Source: Ferrimonas lipolytica (GTDB lineage Bacteria > Pseudomonadota > Gammaproteobacteria > Enterobacterales > Shewanellaceae). From it: 64,000 nucleotides of DNA. The DNA is taken from positions 2,542,001-2,606,000 of the forward strand of contig NZ_CP051180.1 of NCBI RefSeq assembly GCF_012295575.1, given 5' to 3'. Position 1 is the stretch's first letter. Every line of letters begins with the position of its first letter. The notes below the pieces were generated by a model that worked only from the letters and a program-made list of their open reading frames with translations, made no database searches and had not been told where the DNA came from. This document shows positions 36,006 to 45,172 of this stretch, piece by piece. The translations under genes were made by a program, and so were the position numbers.

Positions 36006-37616
36006 ATGACTCAAGGGCTTGAACACCGCACCGACGCGTTAATTATTGGCAGCGGCGCCGCTGGCTTAACACTTGCGATAAAATTGGCTGATTTCGCCAA
36101 GGTTATTGTGATAGCCAAAAGCAAACTCAAAGATGGATCGACCTATTATGCCCAAGGCGGAGTCGCTGCGGTATTTGATGAAGACGACAGCATCGATTCC
36201 CACGTCGAAGATACGCTAATTGCTGGCGCCGGCTTGTGTGATCGCAATAGCGTTCACTTTACGGCTAGTCACGCCCGTGATGCATTGGAGTGGTTGATTG
36301 GCCAAGGAGCGCATTTCGACCAAGAGACCGGCAGTGATGGACAACATCGCTATCACCTAACCCGTGAAGGTGGCCACAGCCATCGCCGGATTCTCCATTC
36401 AGCGGACGCTACCGGCAAAGAGATCCAGCTAACGCTGCAGCAACAAGCCCGACTGCACCCTAATATCACCGTGTTAGAGGGCTTTAACGCCGTTGATTTA
36501 ATCACCGCGAAAAAGCTGGATAAATCCCAGAGCGACCGGGTGGTAGGGGCATACGTACTCAACCGTGCCAGTGGCCAAGTGGAAACAGTTAGAGCCAACT
36601 TTGTTACGCTCGCCACCGGCGGCGCGTCCAAAGTGTATCAATACAGCTCCAACCCAGATGTAGCCTCTGGCGACGGTATCGCTATGGCATGGCGTGCCGG
36701 TTGCCGTGTCGCCAATATGGAATTTAACCAGTTTCATCCCACTTGCCTATTTCATCCGGACGCGCGCAACTTCCTGTTGACCGAAGCATTACGAGGCGAA
36801 GGTGCGCAGCTAAAGCGGCCAGATGGCACTCGATTTATGCCAGGTATTGATCCCCGCGAAGAGTTAGCCCCTCGAGATATTGTTGCCCGTGCTATCGATT
36901 ACGAAATGAAACGATTAGGCGCGGATTGCATGTACTTAGACATCAGCCATAAACCGGCTGAGTTTATTACCAAACACTTCCCTACGATCTATGAGCGCTG
37001 CTTAGAGTTAGGCATCGACATCACCACATCTGCGATCCCAGTAGTACCAGCGGCTCACTACACCTGTGGTGGAGTGATGACAGATCTGAACGGTGCCACT
37101 GATCTGCCCGGCCTATACGCCATTGGTGAAGTGGCCTACACCGGTTTGCATGGCGCCAACCGCATGGCCAGCAACTCAATTCTGGAGTGTTTGGTGTTCG
37201 CTCGAGCGGCAGCCAATGCCATTGTCGAACAGCTTGATGCAGCCAAAGATCGCCCTGAATTACCGCTGCCACACTGGGATGAAAGCCAAGTAGTCGATTC
37301 CGATGAACACGTGGTGATTGCTCACAACTGGCATGAATTACGACTCTTTATGTGGGATTACGTCGGCATCGTTCGCACCGATAAACGCTTGCAACGAGCG
37401 CTGCGCCGGGTAGAGATGCTTGAAGCGGAGATCCGCCAGTATTACTCCAACTTTAAGATCAGCAATGATCTGCTGGAACTGCGTAACCTTGTTCAGGTCG
37501 CTGAGCTTATCATTCGTTGTGCAATGGAGCGCAAAGAGAGCCGTGGCTTACACTTTACTCTGGATTACCCTGAATTAAGCTCTGATCCAGCCCCAACCAT
37601 ACTTTCTCCGCGTTGA
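36006..37616 (+). CDS. nadB: L-aspartate oxidase
   Basis: First enzyme of NAD synthesis; oxidises L-aspartate to iminoaspartate using FAD, with oxygen or fumarate as acceptor. A 536-residue protein: FAD loop [45 protein letters not shown], and the active-site region HPTCLFHP. Divergent from rpoE as in E. coli. The last 52 bases overlap the 3' end of the convergent ygfX gene. Confidence 0.97.
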   Translation: MTQGLEHRTDALIIGSGAAGLTLAIKLADFAKVIVIAKSKLKDGSTYYAQGGVAAVFDEDDSIDSHVEDTLIAGAGLCDRNSVHFTASHARDALEWLIGQGAHFDQETGSDGQHRYHLTREGGHSHRRILHSADATGKEIQLTLQQQARLHPNITVLEGFNAVDLITAKKLDKSQSDRVVGAYVLNRASGQVETVRANFVTLATGGASKVYQYSSNPDVASGDGIAMAWRAGCRVANMEFNQFHPTCLFHPDARNFLLTEALRGEGAQLKRPDGTRFMPGIDPREELAPRDIVARAIDYEMKRLGADCMYLDISHKPAEFITKHFPTIYERCLELGIDITTSAIPVVPAAHYTCGGVMTDLNGATDLPGLYAIGEVAYTGLHGANRMASNSILECLVFARAAANAIVEQLDAAKDRPELPLPHWDESQVVDSDEHVVIAHNWHELRLFMWDYVGIVRTDKRLQRALRRVEMLEAEIRQYYSNFKISNDLLELRNLVQVAELIIRCAMERKESRGLHFTLDYPELSSDPAPTILSPR

Positions 37617-38002
37617 GCCTTCAGCGCTATCCGGCAAAGGCGACGCCAATGGGTGTCGTCGATGCTATCGCACCACAACCATTGCCACCCCAATTGCTCA
37701 CTATGCAGTACTACCACCTGCGGCAGCAACCGCGTCCGAACCGATAATTGAAACTGTTCACCAGCGGCCAACAATCGACCTCGTCCATTCCCCTCAAGGG
37801 TAAAAGCGGCGAGACGTTTTGGTCGATTATGGTAACGGAAATAACCAACATAAAGCCCCAGCATAGCTTGAAGCAACGGTTGCAAGGCGGCCTGCTGTGG
37901 CCAACTGAGAATCAATAGAACGAGAAAGGTTGTCGCCGCCCAGTACCATATTTGGCCTAGGCGGGAGTGGTGCGGCCGAAAACTATAAACGATTTCGCTC
38001 AA
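37565..38002 (-). CDS. ygfX: YgfX/CptA-like inner-membrane protein
   Basis: Short membrane protein found next to sdhE. The end ([20 protein letters not shown]) matches the YgfX C-terminus, and two hydrophobic segments precede it ([15 protein letters not shown] and [13 protein letters not shown]). The frame is open to 38122, but family length and the 17-residue lead before the first membrane segment favour a TTG at 38002, inside the last codons of sdhE (145 residues). In E. coli the pair was described as a toxin-antitoxin (CptA/CptB), though a role in flavinylation or envelope function is also debated. It overlaps nadB tail-to-tail by 52 bases. Confidence 0.75.
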   Translation of the reverse strand: MSEIVYSFRPHHSRLGQIWYWAATTFLVLLILSWPQQAALQPLLQAMLGLYVGYFRYHNRPKRLAAFTLEGNGRGRLLAAGEQFQLSVRTRLLPQVVVLHSEQLGWQWLWCDSIDDTHWRRLCRIALKAQRGESMVGAGSELNSG

Positions 38003-38252
38003 GGACCAGCTTAACGATGCTAGCAAGCTGTGGGTCGGGGCATTGTTCGTGGCCCATAAACCAAGCGAACAACTCTGGATCGTCGCTGGTAAGCAGCCGT
38101 TCAAACTGCTGTTGTTCGCCACGACTTAGACCAGCGTACTCCCGGTCTACAAAGGGTTCGAGCAAAACATCTAGCTCTAACATGCCACGGCGGCAGGCCC
38201 ACTTGAGCCGGCGAATGTCCTGCGCTGGCGTACTTTGTTGTTGTTGGGTCAT
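37983..38252 (-). CDS. sdhE: FAD assembly factor SdhE (YgfY/CptB)
   Basis: An 89-residue cytoplasmic protein that helps attach FAD covalently to succinate dehydrogenase and fumarate reductase flavoproteins. It has the family motif RRGMLELD (RGxxE), then FERLLTSDDPELFAWFMGHE. Upstream of and overlapping ygfX, the common arrangement. Confidence 0.93.
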   Translation of the reverse strand: MTQQQQSTPAQDIRRLKWACRRGMLELDVLLEPFVDREYAGLSRGEQQQFERLLTSDDPELFAWFMGHEQCPDPQLASIVKLVLERNRL

Positions 38253-38297
38253 CCCTGTTCCTCAAATACTCATGCACTTGGTATTACAGCATCCAAG

Positions 38298-39491
38298 TTA
38301 ATCGCGACTCAGTGTAGCACGGCTCTGCAGCCAAAAGATCAGCACCGCTGCACTGGTACAACTAATCATCATAAACGCCAACGGTGAGGTAGTGTCGTTG
38401 TGCAACCAACTGATTAGTCCACTAGAAGCTGCTCCCCAAGTAAAGCGCATAAAGCCCCCTAGGGCAGCCACCGAGCCGGCGGCGTTATCAAAGTATTCCA
38501 ATGCTAGGCTGGTGCTGTTAGCAGCAATCATCCCTATTGGACCTAAGATAAACACCCCTGGTATGGTCATACCCCACATCCAATCTGGGGCAATCAGTTG
38601 ACATAACAGCATGAGTACCGCCCCGAACGCCGCAATAGTTAAGCCTATCGACAGCATCCGCCGCGCCCCTAATTTAGCGACATAGCGGGCATTAAAGCTG
38701 GTGCAGATCATCATCAGCACCACGTTTAAGCCAAAGATATAACCGAAGTTTTCTGGGGCAACCCCAAAGTGTTCGATATAGACAAATGGTGCTGCAGCGA
38801 TAAAAGAAAACAGCGAACCGGCAGTCATGATCCCCACCAGCAGTAAGCCGAGGCATGGACGGTGGCGCAAGATGGTCAGATAGGTTTTTATAGCAGAACG
38901 AAACGACAGGGAATGGCGCCGCTCCGGTGGTAAGGTTTCACCCAGTCCAAGTGACACGGCAAGCAACATCACCATCGCGACTATTGCCAGCAAAACAAAC
39001 AAGCTTTCCCAGCCGGCAAACACCAGTAGGTAACCGCCAAGGATTGGCGCGAGTAGAGGCGCAAGCTGCATTACCAACATAACAAAGCTTACCGCACGGG
39101 CGAATTCGTCACGCTTGAAGCGGTCGCGGATCATTCCCATCGTAACCACTGATGTTGCAGCCCCCGCTACCGCCTGTAACGCACGCCACATCAACAGTTG
39201 TTCAAGATTATGGGAAAAGATACAACCCAAGCTGGCAAAGCCAAATAGCATCAGGCCGCCGTTCATCACTTTCAGTCGACCAATCGCGTCAGTGAGGGGG
39301 CCAAACAATAACTGACCAAAACCAAAGAATAATAGATAGACACTAACGGACAGCTGTACCCGTTCAACAGGCTCGGAAAAGTGCAGTCCCAAAGCAGGGA
39401 TCGCAGGGAGGTACATATCAATGGCAAGTGGCGTTAACCCAGCAACAATACCAAGGATAGTAATAACAATAGGATAGGGAGCACGAGCCAC
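38298..39491 (-). CDS. bcr: Bcr/CflA family multidrug efflux MFS transporter
   Basis: A 397-residue protein with twelve hydrophobic segments. The DHA1 signatures are present: motif D1 near PLAIDMYLPAIP (residues 21-32), motif A as GPLTDAIGRLKVM, and motif C-like APILGGYL. Bcr-type pumps export bicyclomycin, chloramphenicol or peptides by proton antiport. It is a single gene, and the substrate is unknown. Confidence 0.85.
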   Translation of the reverse strand: MARAPYPIVITILGIVAGLTPLAIDMYLPAIPALGLHFSEPVERVQLSVSVYLLFFGFGQLLFGPLTDAIGRLKVMNGGLMLFGFASLGCIFSHNLEQLLMWRALQAVAGAATSVVTMGMIRDRFKRDEFARAVSFVMLVMQLAPLLAPILGGYLLVFAGWESLFVLLAIVAMVMLLAVSLGLGETLPPERRHSLSFRSAIKTYLTILRHRPCLGLLLVGIMTAGSLFSFIAAAPFVYIEHFGVAPENFGYIFGLNVVLMMICTSFNARYVAKLGARRMLSIGLTIAAFGAVLMLLCQLIAPDWMWGMTIPGVFILGPIGMIAANSTSLALEYFDNAAGSVAALGGFMRFTWGAASSGLISWLHNDTTSPLAFMMISCTSAAVLIFWLQSRATLSRD

Positions 39492-39585
39492 AGGGATACC
39501 TCGAAAAGCAGACCCACTATGTTCGCATCACAAAAAAATCAAAACAAGGTGATAGATCGCACTAACTTAACGCACGTGAAAATGA

Positions 39586-40476
39586 TTACTCGTTGCCGGC
39601 AAAGAAAGGGCCGAAGTCAGTGCTCAACAACCGCCGCACTGCTGGGTGCTGAATCATTCGTTCCGCAAACATCACGTGATACTCCTCTTGCACCTCCTCC
39701 GTTTCGCCAATTAAGGTTAAACCGGCGTCCAACATCTCCTGCTTTTGCAGGTTCGGCGTAACAAAGATCCCGTGACTGTGGCGGCCAAAGGCCTTCATCA
39801 TCGCAGCGTCATCAAACTCACCAAGGATCTTCGGCGTAAGTCCAAGCCCATCGAACCAGCGCAACAACTGTTGCCCCAACGGTGATTTTCGCTGAGGAAT
39901 CAACATTGCAGCCTGCTCTAAGTTGGCAGGAAATTCCCCATCGATGGTTTTTTGACTAAAGAAACAGATTCCGCAGCTGCCAAGCTTTTGGCTGAGAATG
40001 GTACTGTAATTACGAGATTCAGCGTCACTGCCGGACAAGATCATATCAAGTTTATGCTGATCAAGCCGAGCCGCCAATTGATCGTCCGCGGCTTGAAAGC
40101 AGTTTAAGTGGATGCTGCCATCGGCTGGCATAACCGATAACAACACCCGACTGGCTAAGGGTTTCGACAGGGTTTCAGCAATGCCAACCTCGAACAAGAT
40201 CGACTCATCCTTGGTATAGTTGAGGAGATCCTGCATCTCGTAAGCGAGATTGAACATCTGATCGGCATAACGATACACCAGCAGCCCCAACTGGGTTGGT
40301 TGTAATTGGCGCCCTTTTCTATCGAAAAGTTTGCCCCCAAGTCGCTGCTCCAATTGGCGGATCTGACCTGTCACCGTTTGTGGCGCCAGAAATAGCGCTT
40401 GTGCCGCCGCTACCACTGAGCCTTTTTTCTGGACCATCCAAAAATAATACAAATGGTTATAGTTCAGATGCGCCAT
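39586..40476 (-). CDS. nhaR: LysR-type sodium-responsive activator NhaR
   Basis: A 296-residue LysR regulator. It starts MAHLNYNHLYYFWMVQKKGSV, the characteristic NhaR N-terminus with HTH (AAAQALFLAPQTVTGQIRQLE), and keeps high similarity through the substrate-binding half. Activates nhaA in response to Na+. It follows nhaA by 22 bases on the same strand, the usual nhaA-nhaR order. Confidence 0.93.
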   Translation of the reverse strand: MAHLNYNHLYYFWMVQKKGSVVAAAQALFLAPQTVTGQIRQLEQRLGGKLFDRKGRQLQPTQLGLLVYRYADQMFNLAYEMQDLLNYTKDESILFEVGIAETLSKPLASRVLLSVMPADGSIHLNCFQAADDQLAARLDQHKLDMILSGSDAESRNYSTILSQKLGSCGICFFSQKTIDGEFPANLEQAAMLIPQRKSPLGQQLLRWFDGLGLTPKILGEFDDAAMMKAFGRHSHGIFVTPNLQKQEMLDAGLTLIGETEEVQEEYHVMFAERMIQHPAVRRLLSTDFGPFFAGNE

Positions 40477-40498
40477 TGAGTACCCCTGTTAACTCAAA

Positions 40499-41674
40499 CT
40501 AACCGTTAGTTACGGTCGGCTTAGCGAAACGCAATAACGTAAAGCCAATAACCGCTGCAACACCAGAGCCAATCAAGATCCCCAATCGTGCCATCGCACC
40601 GTATTCCACCATCCCAGCTTCGAACGCCAACGAGGCAACAAACATCGCCATGGTAAAGCCGATACCACACAAGCACCCGACACCCAACAACTGCGTCCAG
40701 TTAACGCCGTGCGGCATACGGGCAATGTTGGTACGAATCGCCACGGTGCTGAACAGCAAGATACCTAACGGCTTACCAAGCAACAGGCCAGCAGCAATGC
40801 CCAGTGGCAGTGGTGCCATCAGATCATTAACCCCAACTCCGTCCAGGTTTACCCCAGCATTCACGAAGGCAAACAACGGTAGAATGAAGAAGGTACTCCA
40901 CGGGTGTAAGCTATGCTCTAAGGTATCACTCGGACAAGGCTTATTGGCCTGATGACCCGATGGGATAGTAAAGGCTAAGACCACACCTGCAAGCGTAGCG
41001 TGAACGCCAGACTTTAATACCGCAACCCACAGCACTGTACCGATCAACATGTACGGCGTTAGCGTGCGAACGTTAGCGCGGTTTAGGCCGATTAAGGCGC
41101 TAATCGCTACCGCTGCAATCACCAAACTGGTGGTCGACAAACTGCCGCTGTAAAACACCGCAATGATGACGATCGCCAACAGGTCATCAATGATAGCCAA
41201 GGCCAACAAGAACACCTTTAAGCTCGGCGGCACTCGGCTGCCTACCAAGGCCAAAATACCTAAGGCAAAAGCGATATCGGTAGCGGCGGGGATTGCCCAA
41301 CCATTCGCTGCAATAGGATCACCGCCGGCAATCATCAAGAAGATCAGTGCTGGGAAAACCATGCCACCAATGGCTGCAAAGGTCGGTAACGCCGCTTGAC
41401 GCCAAGTTGATAGCGCCCCAAACAACAACTCACGCTTTACTTCTAAGCCGATGAGTAAGAAAAACAGTGCCATTAATAGGTCGTTAACCCATAACAACAG
41501 TGGTTTATCCAGATCTAATGCGCCGATGCGGATCTGTACCGGTGTGTCAAGAAACCCTTGGTACCACGTCGCCATCGACGAGTTGGCCATAGCCATTGCT
41601 AATCCAACCATGGCAAGCAGGATCATTCCGCCCGCTGCTGGTTGTCCCAAGAAGTTTTTAATCCGCTGTGGCAT
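40499..41674 (-). CDS. nhaA: Na+/H+ antiporter NhaA
   Basis: Expels Na+ in exchange for two H+ across the inner membrane. The ORF is open to 41788, but the ATG at 41674 has GGAG six bases upstream and gives 391 residues (388 in E. coli). The ion-site pair of aspartates is in LALAIIDDLLAIVII, and the crossed-helix part in GWAIPAATDIAFALG. The pH-sensor lysine region (VLKSGVHATLAGV) is kept. Confidence 0.96.
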   Translation of the reverse strand: MPQRIKNFLGQPAAGGMILLAMVGLAMAMANSSMATWYQGFLDTPVQIRIGALDLDKPLLLWVNDLLMALFFLLIGLEVKRELLFGALSTWRQAALPTFAAIGGMVFPALIFLMIAGGDPIAANGWAIPAATDIAFALGILALVGSRVPPSLKVFLLALAIIDDLLAIVIIAVFYSGSLSTTSLVIAAVAISALIGLNRANVRTLTPYMLIGTVLWVAVLKSGVHATLAGVVLAFTIPSGHQANKPCPSDTLEHSLHPWSTFFILPLFAFVNAGVNLDGVGVNDLMAPLPLGIAAGLLLGKPLGILLFSTVAIRTNIARMPHGVNWTQLLGVGCLCGIGFTMAMFVASLAFEAGMVEYGAMARLGILIGSGVAAVIGFTLLRFAKPTVTNG

Positions 41675-41952
41675 ACATCGCTCCATATTTGAAAGAGTCG
41701 AAAGTGTAAGGATATCCAATAGACAGGGAAAATCGTTTGTTTCTGTATTATAACTCGGAAAAACCGAACTTGCATATGAATCAACCAACTAGAGCACTCG
41801 GTGGCGACTACAAGGGGTTGAAATTAGTTATCGTGCTATAGCCAGAATCACAGCCGATCCGGATCACATCCATGCCATTCGTCGCGCTAGTAAATCGAAC
41901 TGGCCAAGTACAATTACTGAGAATTTTTCACTGGTATTACTGGGCACTTCTG

Positions 41953-43206
41953 ATGACATCCGCTTCCACTGATTCAACTAACACACCTTCGCCTTGGGCA
42001 CGCTGGTGTGGCGTTCCACTATGGTTAAAGATCCTTATTGGCATGATTTTAGGTATGGCGACCGGCGCCATGCTCGGGGAAAACGCGCAATACCTGAAAC
42101 CTATCGGTACCCTATTCGTTAATACCATCAAAATGCTTATCGTGCCGCTGGTCTTCTGCTCGTTGATTGTCGGCATCACCTCGATGCAAGATACCCACAA
42201 GATGGGCCGCATCGGCTTAAAATCGTTCCTGTTCTACCTCGCAACCACTGCAGTGGCGATCACCATAGGTCTAACCTTGGGCGCTTTACTGCAGCCCGGT
42301 GCTGGCCTGTCACTACCAACATCAGAGTTGGTTGCAAATAGTAAAGAAGCCCCTTCGTTTATTGATACTTTAGTGGCTATTGTACCGACAAACCCAGTGG
42401 CAGCCCTCGCAGATGGCAAGATCCTGCAGGTTATCGTATTTGCTGTTGCCCTAGGCGTGTCACTGGTGCTTATCGGTGAGCGCGGTAAACCAGCGGCGGC
42501 CTTTTTTGAGTCGATGGCTGAAGCGATGTTCAAACTGACCGACTTGGTTATGCGCCTTGCCCCTTACGGTGTATTTGCGCTGATGGCATGGGTTGCAGGC
42601 TCATACGGTTTGAGCGTATTACTGCCCCTGATTAAGGTTATCTTTGCAGTTTACCTTGGTTGCGCCCTGCATATCTTTGGCTTCTACGGCACCCTATTGG
42701 CGCTCGTTGCCCGTATGAATCCGCTGCAGTTCTTTAAAAAGATCTCCGAAGCGATGGCTGTCGCCTACACCACTTCAAGTTCCGCCGGTACCTTACCTGC
42801 ATCAATGAAGTGTGCCGGAGCCATCGGTGTAAATAAGCGCATCTCTAGCTTTGTATTGCCACTGGGTACCACTATCAACATGGATGGAACCGCACTATAC
42901 CAAGGCGTATGTGCGTTGTTCGTGGCACAAGCGTTCGGCATTGATTTAACCCTAAGCCAATACCTAACCATTATCGCCACCGCCACCCTAGCGTCCATTG
43001 GTACTGCTGGTGTTCCAGGTGCTGGTTTGGTGATGCTGACGTTAGTACTGACCACCGTCGGCTTACCGTTGGAAGGGGTCGCACTGGTTGCAGGCATCGA
43101 TCGCGTCCTCGACATGGCTCGAACCGTAGTTAACGTTTCCGGTGACTTGGTGGCAACCACCATCGTTGCTAAATCTGAAGGCGAAATGAACAGCGATAAC
43201 TGCTAA
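41953..43206 (+). CDS. Dicarboxylate/amino acid:cation symporter (DAACS family)
   Basis: An inner-membrane Na+- or H+-coupled carrier for C4-dicarboxylates or Glu/Asp. The GltPh-type signatures are present: hairpin 1 TTSSSAGTLPASMKC, NMDGTALYQ in TM7, ASIGTAGVPGAGLV in hairpin 2, and DRVLDMARTVVNVSGD in TM8. The frame can start at an ATG at 41872, but that adds 27 odd residues; the ATG at 41953 gives 417 residues, close to family length. Neither start has a strong Shine-Dalgarno. It ends at a hairpin terminator. Confidence 0.87.
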   Translation: MTSASTDSTNTPSPWARWCGVPLWLKILIGMILGMATGAMLGENAQYLKPIGTLFVNTIKMLIVPLVFCSLIVGITSMQDTHKMGRIGLKSFLFYLATTAVAITIGLTLGALLQPGAGLSLPTSELVANSKEAPSFIDTLVAIVPTNPVAALADGKILQVIVFAVALGVSLVLIGERGKPAAAFFESMAEAMFKLTDLVMRLAPYGVFALMAWVAGSYGLSVLLPLIKVIFAVYLGCALHIFGFYGTLLALVARMNPLQFFKKISEAMAVAYTTSSSAGTLPASMKCAGAIGVNKRISSFVLPLGTTINMDGTALYQGVCALFVAQAFGIDLTLSQYLTIIATATLASIGTAGVPGAGLVMLTLVLTTVGLPLEGVALVAGIDRVLDMARTVVNVSGDLVATTIVAKSEGEMNSDNC

Positions 43207-43227
43207 CCATCGTTCGCTCAGTCAATT

Positions 43228-43255
43228 AAGCGAGGGGATTTACGCTCCCTCGCTT
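43228..43255 (+). terminator. Intrinsic terminator after the DAACS symporter
   Basis: AAGCGAGGG and CCCTCGCTT (9-bp stem, 10-base loop), about 20 bases after the stop codon, followed by a modest T-rich stretch. Confidence 0.7.
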
Positions 43256-43376
43256 ATGTTTGTTAGCCCTTCCCCATCTTAAGCTTCCTTTCAATCCTAC
43301 GCGCGGGCCAGCGTTTATCGCTACTACTCAATCTGCTAGGATCATCACAACAATAACAACAGGATAATTTCGCCAG

Positions 43377-44228
43377 ATGAAACAGTATTTAGATTTGTGC
43401 CAACGCATTGTTGATAAAGGGCAGTGGGTTGAAAACAAGCGCACCGGTAAGCGCTGCCTTACCGTCATTAACGCCGATCTTGAATACGATGTTGCTGCTG
43501 GCGAATTTCCGTTAGTGACCACCCGCAAAAGCTTCTATAAATCGGCCATTGCCGAGGTGATAGGCTACCTGCGCGGTTACGATAATGCCGCCGACTTCCG
43601 CGCCCTTGGCACCAAAACCTGGGATGCCAATGCCAACCTGAATTCAGATTGGCTTGCCAACCCACTGCGTAAGGGGGAAGACGATTGCGGCTTTATCTAT
43701 GGGGCAGTAGCTCGTAACTTCCCAAAACCCGATGGCGGCAGCATCGATCTGCTCAAGCAGATCATCGATGACCTCAAAAATGGCATCGATAACCGTGGCG
43801 AAATCTTAACCTTCTTCCACCCGGGTGCTTTCCACATGGGGTGCCTGCGCCCGTGTATGTACAGCCACCACTTCTCATTACTGGGTGACACCCTGTACCT
43901 CAACAGCACTCAACGCAGTTGTGATGTCCCACTGGGTCTGAACTTTAATATGGTGCAGGTATACGTACTACTGGCGTTGATTGCGCAAATTACCGGCCAC
44001 AAAGCCGGTACCGCATTCCATAAAATTGTTAACGCTCATATCTACGAAGACCAGCTCGAGTTGATGCGTGATGTGCAGCTCAAACGCGCGCCATTGCCGT
44101 TACCGACTTTAAAGATTAACCCCAACATCAAGTCGCTCGAAGATATTGAAACCTGGGTCACCATGGACGACTTTGAAGTAGTCGATTACCAACACCACGA
44201 GCCAATCAAATACCCGTTCTCGGTTTAA
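43377..44228 (+). CDS. thyA: Thymidylate synthase
   Basis: Makes dTMP from dUMP with methylene-tetrahydrofolate. A 283-residue protein of the divergent longer branch rather than the 264-residue E. coli type. The nucleophile Cys is in [10 protein letters not shown] (instead of the common PPCH), followed by [19 protein letters not shown], which binds the dUMP phosphate and base. [11 protein letters not shown] replaces the usual W-x-D-W region. In E. coli thyA follows lgt on the same strand; here it is turned round and converges on lgt. Confidence 0.93.
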   Translation: MKQYLDLCQRIVDKGQWVENKRTGKRCLTVINADLEYDVAAGEFPLVTTRKSFYKSAIAEVIGYLRGYDNAADFRALGTKTWDANANLNSDWLANPLRKGEDDCGFIYGAVARNFPKPDGGSIDLLKQIIDDLKNGIDNRGEILTFFHPGAFHMGCLRPCMYSHHFSLLGDTLYLNSTQRSCDVPLGLNFNMVQVYVLLALIAQITGHKAGTAFHKIVNAHIYEDQLELMRDVQLKRAPLPLPTLKINPNIKSLEDIETWVTMDDFEVVDYQHHEPIKYPFSV

Positions 44229-44235
44229 CCAAAAC

Positions 44236-44265
44236 AAAAAAGAGAGCCAATTGGCTCTCTTTTTT
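44236..44265. terminator. Bidirectional terminator between thyA and lgt
   Basis: AAAAAAGAGAGCCAA followed directly by TTGGCTCTCTTTTTT, a 30-bp perfect palindrome with long A and T runs, between the convergent thyA and lgt. Confidence 0.92.
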
Positions 44266-44289
44266 TTATTGCAGCAATATTGTTTGCTA

Positions 44290-45081
44290 TTAAGCGTTGG
44301 CCGCTTTGTACGGGCGCACCATCAAGAACAAACCAAACATCAACATCGGAACGGTGAGCAACTGCCCCATAGTCATACCAAAATAGAGGCTCATATGGGC
44401 ATCAGGCTGACGGACAAACTCAACCGCAAAACGACTTAAACCGTAGCCTACCAAGAACAATCCAGCAACCGCTCCAGGGCGCTTATTGCGTTTGCTAAAC
44501 CACCACAACACCGTAAATAACACCAGACCTTCTAAGAACGCCTCATACAGCTGCGACGGGTGACGTGGTATTGCGCCAGCGCCTGGAAACACGAAGGCCC
44601 ATGGCACATCGGTAGTTCGGCCCCATAATTCGCCATTAATGAAGTTACCAATACGACCTAGGCCAAGACCGATAGGCACAACCGGAGCAACTAAATCTGC
44701 CACCTGCCAGTAGGTCCGCTTCTGTCGCCAAGCGATGTATCCCATCGCGCTAATAACACCAATTAGACCGCCATGGAACGACATACCACCATCGGTGATT
44801 TTGAACAGATAAAGTGGGTCTTGCAAAAACCACTCAAAGCCATAAAACAGGACATAGCCAAGACGGCCACCAAGCACCACACCCAAGAAGCTATAGAACA
44901 ACAGGTCAGACACTTGGTCTCGATCCCAGCCGGAGTTTGGTTGATCAGCGTAACGGTTTAATAAGCCAAGTGCCGCTAAGAAGCCAGCCAAGTACATCAA
45001 CCCGTACCAGCGTAATGCCAACGGGCCGATCTCAACAATAATCGGATCGATCTGAGGAAAGGTAAACCAAGGTTCAGCCAT
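44290..45081 (-). CDS. lgt: Prolipoprotein diacylglyceryl transferase
   Basis: Inner-membrane enzyme that attaches diacylglycerol from phosphatidylglycerol to the lipobox cysteine. A 263-residue protein with seven membrane segments. The essential His is in GGMSFHGGLIG, and the Lgt signature is GRIGNFINGELWGR. It follows ptsP on the same strand. Confidence 0.96.
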   Translation of the reverse strand: MAEPWFTFPQIDPIIVEIGPLALRWYGLMYLAGFLAALGLLNRYADQPNSGWDRDQVSDLLFYSFLGVVLGGRLGYVLFYGFEWFLQDPLYLFKITDGGMSFHGGLIGVISAMGYIAWRQKRTYWQVADLVAPVVPIGLGLGRIGNFINGELWGRTTDVPWAFVFPGAGAIPRHPSQLYEAFLEGLVLFTVLWWFSKRNKRPGAVAGLFLVGYGLSRFAVEFVRQPDAHMSLYFGMTMGQLLTVPMLMFGLFLMVRPYKAANA

Positions 45082-45172
45082 GAAAAAATGAGTCTCTTAG
45101 GGAGTTAAAATTTTTGCACAAGGATAGTGAGTTAGCAGCTCCGTAGCAACGTTCAGCGGCAACTCAAGATAA

